Shown here: one piece after another, positions 45,580 to 57,675 of the stretch | How the letters are laid out: each line of letters opens with the position of its first letter | Position numbering within the stretch: the first letter of the stretch is position 1 | DNA from: Emergomyces orientalis | Taxonomy: Eukaryota; Ascomycota; Eurotiomycetes; Onygenales; Ajellomycetaceae | NCBI GenBank assembly: GCA_002110485.1 | Contig: MOWL01000067.1 | Coordinates: forward strand, 3,658,001 to 3,722,000 | Direction of reading: 5' to 3' | Length of the DNA stretch: 64,000 nucleotides | The notes under the pieces: model-generated | What the model saw: the letters and a program-made list of their open reading frames with translations, nothing else | What the model was told of the DNA's origin: nothing | Databases searched by the model: none | Program-made: the position numbers and the translations under genes

Positions 45580-47294
45580 GAGGATAAACTTTGGTCGGTG
45601 CTTCGCTCCCCGACGGAGACCAGAGATATGCGAGATCTCCTTTTAAACACGATATCGTCGATCTTGGAGAAGACTGTTTCAGGAAATGACCTGGATTTTA
45701 GTTTCTTCCAACTCGGTGGAAATTCACTGCGTGCCGTACTCTTGCACTCGGCTTGTAAAGAGAAAGGGATCCACAGACCAATTGCATCAATAGTGTCGTC
45801 ACCGACGATTGAATCTCTCATCGAATCGGCTGGATTGGTTTTCGAACTCCATCAGCCTAATATATCCCGTACGACCCGCGGGGCAGGATTCGCGACTCCG
45901 CCCGAAGAACAGAGCCACCCAGCGCAGATATTTGAAGATGATGAATGTCAAATCACGGCGCCGATCACTGGTATGCAATTTTCGTTCTTACACGGAAGCG
46001 AGAAAGACCCAGGGATAAATACCATAAGCTACCATGAAGAGTACAAACTCGAGCATCTGCTTCAGATGAAAAAGGCCTGGGAAACAGTAGTTGCATCTGT
46101 ACCAATATTTCGCTTGGCGTTCGACCTTACGAAAGGGGTCCAGACTGAACTAGATACTGCCCCATTCTTATGAGCGGAGATGGTGGTGCACAACCGGAGG
46201 GACTATCAATATCAGGTTAAATCACGGAGCTTCTCTCACAATGACTGCACATCATTTGCCGTCACTCTATTCCCCAAAGAGAGTAAATGTACTATAACAT
46301 GGCATATACACCATGCTTTGATTGATGGATATTCGAGGGATCTCGTCTTAGAGAAAGTGAGGAAATCAGCCACTGAGTGCTCCATCAGTCCTGGTGGCTC
46401 GTACATCACACTTTTACGTGACCTTAAGTCTTTCCAAACCCAAAGAAAACAATCTGCTACACAGTTTTGGGCTTGCCAAGATGAAAAATATTCATCTTCA
46501 AATGGTAATCTTCTTCTAGCTCCTCCAGAGGACGCTATCAACACCACCAAGAGACCATGGACGAGCAGAATTTGTATTTCACTGCCTGGTCAGGACATAC
46601 AACTTGTGTGATGCAATGTGGAGCCACATTCACATCAGTTATACACGGGGCTTGGGCATTGTGTCCATCAAGATATGTAGGTTCTGACTGTGTTGAATTC
46701 AGAACTATTCTTTCTGGACACTTGATTTCTCTGGACAACATTACAAACACTGTCGAGCCAATGATTAACACTCTTCCATTTCGGACAAAGGTCGACGAAA
46801 GTTTGTCTGTGAAAGAATACTTGGGACGCGTCTGCCAACAGATGGTAGAGTTAGTGTCATTTGAGTGATCTACGCCTGAAGATGGTTTTTCTAGGGTGTT
46901 TACCACGGCAATAGCTTTAGAAGGCGTTGCCAAACCCAATGTTGAGCTCGACTACTCAGTTATGCTCATCAGCACACCAGAGGCTGATATTGACTCTGAC
47001 ATACTTCTTCACCTCATTGTGTTACCTGATGGCACTGTAGAATTGAAGTATCACACTGCTAGCTATCAGGAACGAGATATTGAGTTGTTGATTCAGCTGT
47101 TTTGCAGAGCAACCCAGTCGCTGTTAAACCCGGAAGCCGAGATAAGACGCTGCCTGGAGTTTTTATTCTCAGCAGAGCATCGCCAAAAACTTCTCTCACT
47201 TGGAAACTGTTTCTCCCAGCTCACAAGACCTGCCTCCATTAACCAAGACTTGTTTGAATCCGCTGCCCGACAGCATCCAACCATCATTGTCCAG
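45580..47294 (+). pseudogene. NRPS relic: thiolation (T) plus condensation (C) domain
   Basis: The plus strand starts with a carrier domain: DFSFFQLGGNSLRAVLL, with the serine that normally carries 4'-phosphopantetheine. Then comes a condensation domain: CQITAPITGMQFSFLHGS, WHIHHALIDGYSRDLVLE (the HHxxxDG motif is intact), FRTKVDESLSVKEYLGRVCQ, and GVAKPNVELDYSVMLI. It ends at LFESAARQHPTIIVQ, the beginning of what would be the next adenylation domain. In-frame TGA stops lie at 46171-46173 and about 46866-46868, and the frame changes near 46600-46606. The adenylation domains on both sides are missing. In a whole enzyme these parts make a peptide bond between carrier-bound amino acids. As it stands this is a dead fragment, probably from a lost or rearranged cluster. 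Confidence 0.8.
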
Positions 47295-49243
47295 ATTTTA
47301 TCATGTGGGAAATGCTCAAGATCCATAAACAAATTGACTTGCGGAAGACTTTGAAAGTCATTTGCCAAGAGTATTTGTTTTACATGCTGAAAGCAGTTTC
47401 CTTGTCTTATTTCATCGAGGCTGACAATTTCTTGTCGATATGTTTTCTGGGATGAGACCAAGGAGATAGTGACGTATTTTTGTCCCGCGCTTTCAATTCT
47501 TTCATGGATTTTGCCATTCGTCTGTTGAGATAAGTCAATTGCAGGTATTTCCAGATTTTCATCAAGCCATCTTGCGTTTTGCTTATCCCAGGGTCGCGTC
47601 ACCAGAAAAACTAGGAATTTCGGGTGAATGAAAGGAGGCTGTTCCACGACACGCCCACTCCAACCCGCATTTGGATCGATGGGGACGTATTCATCAATAT
47701 CGGCACGCATATCTATTTTAACCCGATCATCCTCGTTCAACTCCATACCGATCTGTTCGGTGGTGTCCATCAGAGCGAAGTATCGACGATTGTCAGCATG
47801 GGGAATAGCCACAAATCGCAACTCACAACCCCTGAGCTTATGGCAACTGTCACCAACAACCTCATTCTCGTGTTCCTGTTGAGCGGTCATTCCAAAAGTA
47901 ATCGTGTACTCTTCCCACGACGCATAGCTCAGGTTGGTGTGCCGGGTGTGATCTTTGGCCTCTCGCTTCTTGGCATTGTCTGGTTCTTGCCTGCCTGAAT
48001 AAAAATATGCGTTCCTGTTTTGTGGTTTTCGGGCATGTATGCTTGCCAGGGAGATGGTTCCGCCTGGCCAACAAGCAATTGTCCAAGTCACTCAAGACTG
48101 TTTATGATCTCGCTCCCACGGACATAGAACACGAGAGTTTCAGATGAAGCCAGTTGGGAGGCAAGCCTGCAAACCTTTTTTTCCTGATTTCCATGCTTTA
48201 TAATGCGGTCATCTGCCAAAAACAACTTTAGTTTCATCATCTTCTATGCTAGATGAATTTGAACATGATAGAAAGCTCACCTCTGTACAGGTTCCATGCG
48301 TAGAGACCACCCCACTCTTTGGCACAGTTGATCGTTATTTGAAACATCTGCCGTGTGTTCACATGTTGCATAAACCTTGGGAAGTTGTCTGAAACGCTCC
48401 GTGGAAGGGCATCAACAAGGACCTTTCCTGTGGTGTCAAGTCCGCTCTCGTTCAAAGTAGCCAGTTTTTCACTGGTAACAGCTTCCTTAACCTCAAAAGG
48501 CCGATCAAGGTCAAGGTGCTGGGATGTCAAAACGAAAACCAGCTTTGTCTTCGCTCAGGTGGTCTGAGGACACACCGTCTGTCTCGTAGATGATGCGGAA
48601 CATGACCTCGATGTTTGATTGGTGCCCTTCGAGCATAAAAATCCGTAGCGAGAGATCGACTCTCGGAGGACCTTGAGCAGAGACTCGTTCATAGGTTAGT
48701 TCGCCGCGAGCCAACTCGCCTGCAATGTCGTGATAGTCTTGAAACTCGTCGAGTTGTGCAGTTAGAGCTAGAGTATCCGTAGCATTATTAGTACAGTTGC
48801 CATGTTATAAATAGATAATACAGAAACAATTCTGGTACGGGAGCCAGAGGTTAAAATGAACTCACCTTCTTGGTTTTCGGAAGGGTCGTTAGAAGAATGT
48901 CCGGGAGCTTTGTCCTTAGTTGTTGGATGATTTTTGCGGATTGAGGCTTGAGTGACCCGACCCGCATTCCAGTCGCCAATACAGCTGGGAAGATGAATCG
49001 CTCCCCTGTCGCGTATTCGCATCCATCCTCGGGGAGGCAGTCACCAACATCCGCTATGTAGCCTGTCGGCATTTCATCATGGTCTTCTTCCATATTTTCA
49101 TCATTGTAGCCGCCCTCAGTTTCTCAGAGAATCTGGTTGGGCTCGGGATGCTCGTTGCTATTGCCCGTGCCACTCTCCTGAGTATTAGCAGCCATATCCA
49201 CTGGTGCTGGAGGGGTGTCATTGTCGCCAGCCGGCTCGTCCAT
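47295..49243 (-). pseudogene. Truncated, broken gene; possibly helicase-like family N-terminus
   Basis: The minus strand reads from an ATG at 49243 through several coding-like blocks: TGERFIFPAVLATGMRVGSL and LRTKLPDILLTTLPKTKK (to donor at 48865), GHQSNIEVMFRIIYETDGV, TSQHLDLDRPFEVKEAVTSE, VSDNFPRFMQHVNTRQMFQI, and a long frame with LRFVAIPHADNRRYFALMDT, NEDDRVKIDMRADIDEYVPI, YVTISLVSSQKTYRQEIVSL and QILLANDFQSLPQVNLFMDL. It is broken by an in-frame TGA at 49124-49126, a frame change near 48525-48535, and a stop between the middle and last blocks. The text stops at EHFPHDKIW beside the NRPS relic. I think it resembles the N-terminal part of large fungal SF1 (UPF1-like) helicase-related proteins, which continue into the P-loop core, but this is from memory and weak. 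The helicase core is absent. Confidence 0.45.
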
Positions 49244-51994
49244 GCCTGTCTGAGTAGAGGAAATCAAACTTGTAAGTATGATAGATGGCCGGGTGAAGAG
49301 AATAAGAGAAAAGATGGAGACTTGTTAGATGGGTTGAGAGAGTTTGAAGGATTGAGAGGGTTGGAAGGGTGGAAGTTGTGAGGGTTAAAAAAAGTGAAGT
49401 CAGTGTGGGAAGTGAATAGAAATTTAGACAGTTGCCGTGCTGCCTGAAGTGTTACTAGCTGGAGATTTGGAGCTGAAGTGAAAAAAATGAAAAAGTGAAG
49501 AAATCAAGAAATGAAAAAAAGAAAAGGAGAAAAAGGAGAAGAAGAAAAATTAAGCTTGAACTGGGTGGATGACTTTACAACCAGAACACGCGAGAAGATA
49601 GAAAAATCAGCTCAAGCCCAAAACAGGGCTGGCTATTGCTGTAATCTACAGCTTGAGTAGATCAGTACCTAGTAGTTCGCAAGATTAGTTGTTTGAAAGT
49701 CTTGAACAATGCAAGCAGAATAGGAGAGAGAATGATGAGAGAAGTAGATGACAAATTGAGAAAGAAGAATAAGAGAGCAACAGGACAAGATGAAAATGCA
49801 GAAAAGTTCTGGCAAGTCAAGACCTTCATATATTCTCTAACTTAAGATTCAAAAACTCACAAATTAAAAGGGCCAGGAAAAAAAAAGAAAAGCAGCTGGC
49901 AACACTTGGTTTTTGTGCTGCTCGCGTGTGTTTTCACTGGCTGCTGACAATATTATTGCCTAATAATGAATCCTTACATAAAATACAGACTGCCTCAATT
50001 GCTTTCAAAATTGGTCATACCATTGCCAGTGTCACATTTATCGTGAAATCGAGGCAAAATGCTCAGAAAGGTGGCCATGAAATTGTTGCTAAATCAAGCC
50101 AGGTACAGAGGAGTTTAAGTTATATATGCCCATATGTACTCCTTACAGAGTACACCCGTGGACACAACTAGCCTCCACGTGACTCGGATAAATTCCAGTT
50201 CTTACCATAGTACCCGATACCTGTAGGTATGAAGAATTGCACCTCCCTTACCTAGAAGAGTCCGCAAGAGAGAAGCAACTCGCTGTGGGCTGTTTAGTTC
50301 TGCCAGTTAGCTCTGCTTTGGCCATATTCTTTAGGGCCTTTGAACCAACATCATCACCCTTCTTAACTCCATAGAGAATTCTACGTTTACCAAGCTTCAA
50401 AGTTTCCATCTTGACCCTTCGGAAAACTTCAGTTTTCGCTGTCTACGGGTCAGCTGACCCTATTTTTGCGTGGTTTGACCAAACACCACAGTGGAAAGCA
50501 CACCTGACCACCTGACCAGGCAACAGACAAACCCTTGGAATGCAAATCTAAAACTTGACCGCGCAGCAAGCAGCGCGAATCCCCTGAAAAGAAAGAGGTG
50601 CCATGATCAGGACAGCCCAAGGAGGGCCAGCTGCAAAGAGAGGGACAGCAACAAGTTACAAAAGACTTGGATACTTTCATGAATGGAATCAGCCCAGCAA
50701 TACTGTGAAGGAGGGGAAGAAACAAAGCTGTAGACAGCATGATTCGGCAGAGAAAGAACTGACTGAGTGAAGTGTCATAAAGGGCTCTTCCCTCCTCCCA
50801 AGTTCAAGAATTGTAGCCATGCGTGGAGGGACGGGTCACGGCTGTGGGGATAGATTCATGCGATGACTGAGGTTGGGTGGTTAGCAAGAGGCCGAAAAGC
50901 AGCAGTGACACCCGCCATTCCAGCCGCCGGCTAACCGTCACATCGTTATATAGAGGTTTTTGAGTGATGTGGGTTCCATACTAATATGAGCGGGAGCCAT
51001 CTTAGAACTGGGGAGGGCGAGTTTACGCTCTTTTTCTTCTTTCTCTCTCTCTCTCTCTCTCTCTTTGTTTTTTGTCTCTTTTTATGTTTGGGCTGGGAAT
51101 TGAGCATATTCGTTTTCTCCCATTTTCTTTTTCCTTTCCCTTTTCCTCTTCCTCTTCCTTTTTCCTTTTTCCTTTTTCCTTTCCCTCCCTTCCTTCGATT
51201 TAGTCATAAAGAAAGAACGAAAGAATTTTGTGGATTGGGGGCGGGCGGAGTATTTATTGTTTTTTTCTTATTTAATGTTGTTGCTGAAACAAATAATGAA
51301 ATGTTGATTCAATTTGAGACAATGGTAGTGTAATCACGAAACAAAGCATTCCCCCGCCTCTGTATCTCTGTACTTTTCTTTTTCTTTTCTTTTTCTTCTT
51401 CTTTTTGGTGCGTTTGTGTTTCTGCTCTCTTGGGTTTCTTCTTGTTCTTACTTGTCTTAAGATTTCTTTGAAGATTATTGGTTTTTTTTTTTCGCTTTCT
51501 TTCCTTAAGATATCTTTTCCTCCCCTTGATTGCTCCCCTGGTTGTTCCACCTATGAAAGTGAGTGCAGGTGAAATACTTAAATACATATAATTCGAGGAT
51601 CTTTTTCCTTCCTTCTCTCATATAAATTTTTTTTTTTATGTCTGGTCGTGAAGGGAAATGGGGATGAGAGAGGTGCACACGGCCTACATTAAAAAAAAAC
51701 GTATACATATGGCTGGGGGTGTAGACGGAATATCTAGCCGTAAAGGGGGGAGGGGAAGGGTGTCTATATACAGCGGGTTTTATAACATGTTTTGCTTTTC
51801 ATTAAAAGTTTCGTGTGATTTTATCTTGTCTAGGCTTGAAACAACCATTCGACCTCCAGTGTTGGGAATCCATCAAGGGTATGTAGCTATGTATCGTGTT
51901 GGTAAAAAAAAAAAAAAAAAAAAAAAAATTCAAAATCAAAATCTAAAATCGTTGGTCTTTCTTCGCGTTCCGGGGCTCTGATCAGTTAAGTTTC
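49244..51994. other. Gene-poor spacer, 2.7 kb
   Basis: No gene recognised. The stretch has A/G-rich DNA (49300-49560), a TC-rich block (51030-51190) and a poly-A at 51905-51927. The right end should be the 3' UTR of the COP9 gene. Confidence 0.5.
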
Positions 51995-53354
51995 CTAATG
52001 TACCATTTGCGCAGCCGCGAAATCCTAGATTTAAAGCGTTAGATCCTCCTTGGCTTTCGGGTAAAACAAGAAATCAGGGGTGATAAATAGTAATGCAATG
52101 AACAAATAACCATACCGGAAACTCATCTATAATCGCGGCAGCCACCCTTTCAACTTCCTCAGCCAAATTTTGGACACCAGCATCCCAGACTCTTAAACTG
52201 CGCCCTGCCGTCTCTGCTGCGGGGCCAACACCCGGGATGCCCGAGTCGAAATAAATCACCCCTTCAATCTGATCGATGCTACCCTTTAATCTCCCCTGCT
52301 CAAGCATGCGTGCAGCATATGCTTCAGCTTTCTCCCCAGCGCTCAGATCCCCACTAGCCTCCAGTCCGAGAATGTTGCCCAATTCCCCCACGTGGATATT
52401 TTCATACAGTCGACTAGCGGCGAGGAGGTTGTGTTCAATGACAGCTCTACCAAGCACTGTGGATCCATCCGCCGTCACGGCGAGCTGGTGTGGGACCAGC
52501 TTCTCCGCGAAAGCCTTCACTTCCTCAGCCGTGAGTAGCCTGTCCATGAATATCTTCTCCAGTATATTGTATACGTCGAGAGACGATGATCGGTCATCCT
52601 TGTATAGACGAGATAAGGCACGGGAACGTTGGGGGCCAGCAGGTCCAAGAACGGCACATATAATGGAGGCAGAAAGAGCCTGGAGCCGGTCTCCCTCCTC
52701 CACTTCTCCAGATAAACTCACATTGAGATATTGCTGGCTTGCATCGAGGAATCTGCGATTAAAATCTGAAATGCGCGCCTGGGAGAGCTGGAAGTGAAGT
52801 TTAAGCTCTGGATCTTCGATCTTGGCAGGCATGTTCTTGACTCTGTTTAAAAAGCTCTCCGCATTTGTAGTATCGTCGTCTTCCAAATATAGCCGTACTA
52901 TACGTATCCATATGCGCACTTTCGCATCGTCAGACATGAGGTGTTGGGAGCTATCGAACCGGATCGCTTGTAGTACCCTGGCTGCCTGTGTAAAATCTTC
53001 CTCCGCCTCGTACGCGTCTGCGAGAATTTCCCGGAGAACTGCATCCTGTGCCTCAGCAGAGGTGGAGTGGGATTGAATCTCGGACAGCGCATTTTGCCCA
53101 ACCGCGATTATGACTGGGGAGGGTAACTTTCGGAGAGAGTTGATGAAGTTATCGAGGAGGGGTCGGGCAGCGACGATTCCGACGGATTCGCCCAGGATGG
53201 AGTTTAGGAAGGCAACGAGGTTGGGTTCAATGTTCAGGGAAGATGGGGATGATATTATCTTGGAGAGAAGTTCATTGTAAAGCTGTGACTTGCTCTGTTG
53301 GTTTGGGGTAGCTTCGATATTAGCCAGGGCAGAGGTGACATTAGGCTCCGCCAT
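51995..53354 (-). CDS. csnD: COP9 signalosome subunit 4
   Basis: Two exons, 52116-53354 and 51995-52024, giving 422 residues. The COP9 signalosome removes Nedd8 from cullin ubiquitin ligases; in filamentous fungi it links light, sexual development and secondary metabolism. Subunit 4 marks: DAVLREILADAYEAEEDFTQ, IRIVRLYLEDDDTTNAESFL, a helical-repeat PCI region (FMDRLLTAEEVKAFAEKLVP, then RAVIEHNLLAASRLYENI), and IDQIEGVIYFDSGIPGVGPA near the end. The last exon codes only DFAAAQMVH and stop; it follows DEFP through a 91-nt GT-AG intron with a TCTAAC branch point. Length is normal. Intact. The symbol follows Aspergillus nidulans usage. Confidence 0.95.
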
Positions 53355-55672
53355 TGCGGGGGGGAGGGAGGGGGTGTGTGAGGCGGCGTCTGGGTCGTGA
53401 GCCGATGGTGTAAATGGTGATCCGTTTATATTTCGTTACTAATGAGGCACAGATACCTGTATTGCGCGTAAAGGAGGGAGGGAGGCTGAATGATAGAGGA
53501 ATTGTTATATATACTATTGCTAGCTTCCACTGTCCTGTTGATGTTGATATAGCGCAGCGAGAACCTCGAGAGCTACCAGGCTTAGTCAGCAGAACATCGT
53601 GAACAAAAAATATAGCGTTGGAAATAGCCTGCATTTTGGCACCGATATAAATGTAATGTGTAGAACGCTAAGAAGTGGATAAAGCCCCATATCTTGGGCT
53701 CAGGTACATTATGCCAAATGCAGTCGATTATAATTACTGAAATGTATTGTCTACCCTGATTCCCCAAATATGCAGCATCGCGAACACAACATATCCGATT
53801 CGGACTTGCTGAAGGCAATAGGAACTGCCGCGCACGCTGGCCTTATATAACGCCACTACTTCCCACTTCATATGTTCAATACTGTTATCAATACGTATTA
53901 ACCAGCACACATTTACTCAACGAAAAGATGGGTTATCTTGTTCCGTATCGCCATGCGCCGCCGAAGCCATCTACTCCAAGGGAAACATCTTTCAATTCCA
54001 AAGATATTGTCGCGCAAATTGGGGTGTGCAACGGCGCTGCCATTCGCAACTGACGGTGAAATACTCCGTAGTTCGTTTGGGGTTGAACAGTTAGTTTAGG
54101 AGCTATCCAATGCCATCTTCTGAAATGCAAGAACACCAGTCCGTCAAGAGTTCAAGCACACGGCCTGCGTAAAATTTTCACATCAATTCCAGTGCATGCA
54201 AAGCACTTTTTCCACAATTTTGGGGAGCATCGCATGCACTATCGCGTAGCCAAGATAGCAGCTGCGGGGATCAGAAGCTCCAAACACGCTTCAGGGAAGT
54301 AAGTTGAAATTACTGAGTATGCAGCAGATCCTCTACAATGACAAATATAGGACCACAAACTTTGGATGTGGGAAAATATAAACAAGGAGCCGGATCGGGC
54401 GACGGTGTGGACGTGGGCTAATGGAGTGAATCGTAGGATTATAACCAAATACCCAAATACCAATAACTTACACGCAGGTCAGTGCTTTTAAGCGATCGCT
54501 TCCACTCCAGGGCTTCACCAACCAACCAAACAAGCCTGTTCTTTCGGGCCACCATAAGCTTTTATTTAAGCTTATGTCTGACCCGTGGACCCACCCAGCC
54601 ATGTCCAGTACAATACCAGCAAAAAATTGAGCGCCTTCATGCTTGCGACCCCAAAAAGGCAGCATGACAAGAATAAGGTGGGCGTTCTGGTAGTTACGTG
54701 AGACTATTCAGCCCAAGGACGAGTTTAAAAACGGTTTAAGAATCTTTGAATTCGAGCTTGAGGGTAAGATATGTGATGAGGAGAATATTAACGACAGCGG
54801 AGTAGAGATGTCCAAATGACATTAAAATGCCGGAGTCTGGCTTCTTCATGATAATAGTTTCAGCGGGATAAGTTAGAAAGCATACCCGCGGCTATACAGA
54901 GATCGAGAAGTGACTAGTAAGGAATCTAAGTAGCGTTTACGAGGGCGATGTTTCCAATATAAATAAATAAATTTGAACTGCTTCGTCGGTGGCAATTAGG
55001 TGGGATTCTTGTTTGAAGACCATTACCGCATTGAAGCGTGGCAGTCTCCACCGGGGGCGCCACGGAGGCAGATGCCGTGCTATGATCGAAGATTAAGAAG
55101 AGATGCAGCAACACACAGAGGGCCGAACATGGCGTTTTCTATGCAAAATTACTTGCTCTAGGTAAGTTGGGACCCTACCACCCCACCAAACTACTTTTGA
55201 CAGCTGAAGCTTATTTGTCACTATGGTTTTTGTTTGTTTAGGTAGTAAAGGAAGTTCTGACTCCCTTTACACGGTAATAAATTGGTGATAGAGTGAAGTA
55301 CTACTTTTGTAAGGATTCATAGCTGCCCAGCTGTTTTCTAGTGCCCACAAAACATGGGATGTGAGAGGGATGGCGTTGTCGTATCTAGGTCATGGGTCTT
55401 TGAGCATGTCAAATTTCGGCTGTCCCCATCATGGCTGAGCAGGAATTTGACGAGTTCGTGATGCCGAATCGTTTGACTAAAGGCTTGAAATTGTTGAATG
55501 AACCCTGATATAGCTACTCAGTATAAGCTAGTTATAAGCCAAATGAATGATCCCTAATATTCTTTTAGGTCGCATAAAATAAAAAGCGATGTGACGACTT
55601 TGCCAACACCATATTATCAAACGCCATATCCTGTTACTCCAGCGAGTTCTTTTAGATGACCATTCCACTCAT
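53355..55672. other. Spacer between COP9 subunit 4 and TFIIF beta
   Basis: 2.3 kb without a recognisable gene. Only short frames occur. The left part must hold the csnD promoter and the right end the 3' UTR of the TFIIF gene. Confidence 0.5.
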
Positions 55673-56733
55673 CTATACTACGTTCTCAAACGAAACATTG
55701 GCATCGTCCTCGTCCATATCCGTACCAATCCCTGAAGCAGTCGGTTCTCCCTCCGAGTCGAAGTTGTAGCCCGCTGTAGGGGGGAGCTCCTCTTTGGCGT
55801 CTTTATAAGCCAAAGCATCGGCGTAGTTGCTTTCCCTGGCTTCTGGTTTAAGCTCCCAAGTCATAGCGAAATCTCCGCTCTTGACAAGATGAGCCACCAT
55901 TTCCAACGTTTGTTTGAGGTAAGCCTCCGGTTGCTTGAGTTCTGCTTTGAGAGATTTGAATGGCCAGTACTTGTGTCGTCGGAAACATCCATAGATAAGA
56001 TCCAGCAACTCGTTTTGTGGCATGCGGGCCGTCTTGTTCTCCTGAGCACGAGCCTTGGCAGGTTTCGCAACTTGCTAATCGATGGGTTAGGAACGGAGAA
56101 GATCCAAGCGAATAGTTTACTTACACAGGAAAGTTTGATTTGACTTACAATAAAAGTAGATTTATCGGCAACCGCAACGGTCTTAGGCTTGAGCATCTCA
56201 CCACTAACTTTACCAATATATAACGTTTCACGTTTGGGTTTAAGGACGTCGAGTGCCCTAGCTTCAGCCATTCTCTGATACTCCTCATTTTCCACAGGAA
56301 GGCAGTTAAATTCGTCACGAACGCTACCGACAATTGCCGTTTGTTCTATACACCGCGTTAGAAGCATTGGTTAATACGCTGGTATATCATCCTAAACAAT
56401 TCTATAGAAATAGATAAAACGTACTTGGTATGGTCTTTCGCGTGTAAGGCTCCCATTTCTTGCGATTGGTTCGTTTCCTAGAATCGCGTTTTGTCTGTTC
56501 ATAAAGATATGATCTTCCATGGGGTTGGGCTTCATTGAACAATATGCGGGTCCTATCCCGATATCCCGGTAGGTCCTTTTCGGTGAAAATGAAAGTGTTC
56601 TGCACCGCAAAGGCAGATTTATCAGTATTGACATTTTGTCGTCGCAGGTTGTAATCTTTCGGAACGCCTTTCATCTGGGGCATGTCATTAAGCCGCATGC
56701 TGACCTGTTTAGAGCGGGATAAGTTAGCACTAC

Positions 56734-56765
<32 letters not shown>

Positions 56766-57168
56766 CTTCTTCTTCTTCTTCTTCTTCTTCTTCTTCTTCT
56801 TCTTCTTCTTCATCATCATCATCTTCTTTTTCGTGTTATTTGTAGCTAAATTTGTGGAATGAGATGGAAAGCGAAGCGCATACACGTTTGATGTCTGTAG
56901 GGCCACCCTCTACCCTAATAGTCCCGATTTGTACTTCTTCATCATCTTCCAGCCTTGACCAATTTTCCCAAAGCATTTTCGGTATACGAGTCAACCAAAC
57001 ATCTTGCATTGAATTAGAAAAATCCAAATCACCTGTATCTTCGTAGATATCATCGTCGGATATGGTACCGGCGAGTTCAGGTTTGGCATCGGGGTCAGGC
57101 TTGACCATGGGGATTGGGCTTGGCTCTGGTTTGACTCGTTGGCCTACAGGCCCGGGTCCCGAAGCCAT
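55673..57168 (-). CDS. tfg2: TFIIF beta subunit (RAP30/Tfg2)
   Basis: Four exons on the minus strand: 56884-57168, 56425-56704, 56149-56345, 55673-56074; GT-AG introns, exact phases, 387 residues. TFIIF binds RNA polymerase II, brings it to the promoter and helps start-site choice. Marks: DLDFSNSMQDVWLTRIPKML and DDEEVQIGTIRVEGGP in the N-terminal dimer domain, VSMRLNDMPQMKGVPKDYNL, SAFAVQNTFIFTEKDLPGY, a middle linker, and the C-terminal winged helix RMPQNELLDLIYGCFRRHKY, WPFKSLKAELKQPEAYLKQT, LEMVAHLVKSGDFAMTWEL. The tail is acidic. The first ATG of the conserved frame (57168) was chosen; an upstream open stretch has no better start. Intron 1 carries a long GAA repeat in the transcript sense. 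Confidence 0.95.
56735..56822. repeat. (TTC)n microsatellite plus (CAT)n in intron 1 of TFIIF beta
   Basis: About 25 TTC units run from 56736 to about 56811, then four CAT units. In the transcript this is a GAA-rich tract between the 5' splice site and the branch point of intron 1. Confidence 0.95.
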
Positions 57169-57675
57169 GTTATGGATAAATCCGGAGACACCTATCTGTT
57201 GTACTGGAAATTGGTTTACGAGAGTATCGAAACGAATGATGAGGCGGTAGTATTCAAGCTTTGTTTTCGCAGTGGCGGAATCGGCGTTGATCTCCAGAAC
57301 TTGCTCTAACAAGTCGGGACTTCTCCCAGTTGCTCAGTGTTATCTCCGTGGATAAACCAAAATCTCAGTACTCGCTCCGTGAAGTTCCCAAGGTTTGAAG
57401 CTGATGCGACGAATGAACCGAATAATTTGAAGAACCGAAGTTTGCGACCCTACCTAAATAAAGAGCATGCTGCAGGAGTGACGATATGGCACCTGGGAAT
57501 AGCATCACGTGATTAAATTTAGCGCCGCCATCTCGTCATTTTAAAAGCAGCCATGAGCGAACCCATCCAAGCTTGTTTTCTTTCATATTCACTTCACCTC
57601 AGCCTCAACATTCCTTTATCAACGAAGCATATAACAATCTACGAATGTTACAGTTACCTTAGAGTCAACATCGCA
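57169..57675. promoter_or_regulatory. Shared divergent promoter, TFIIF beta and CCCH gene
   Basis: The start codons of the two genes are 507 bp apart and point away from each other, so both promoters lie here. A CACGTGAT sequence sits near 57507-57514, an E-box-like site. Nothing else specific can be shown. Confidence 0.6.

Noticed and set aside
47624..47998. 124-codon plus frame opposite the broken minus-strand gene
   Set aside because: The minus strand gives the consistent protein-like reading; the plus frame is its shadow.
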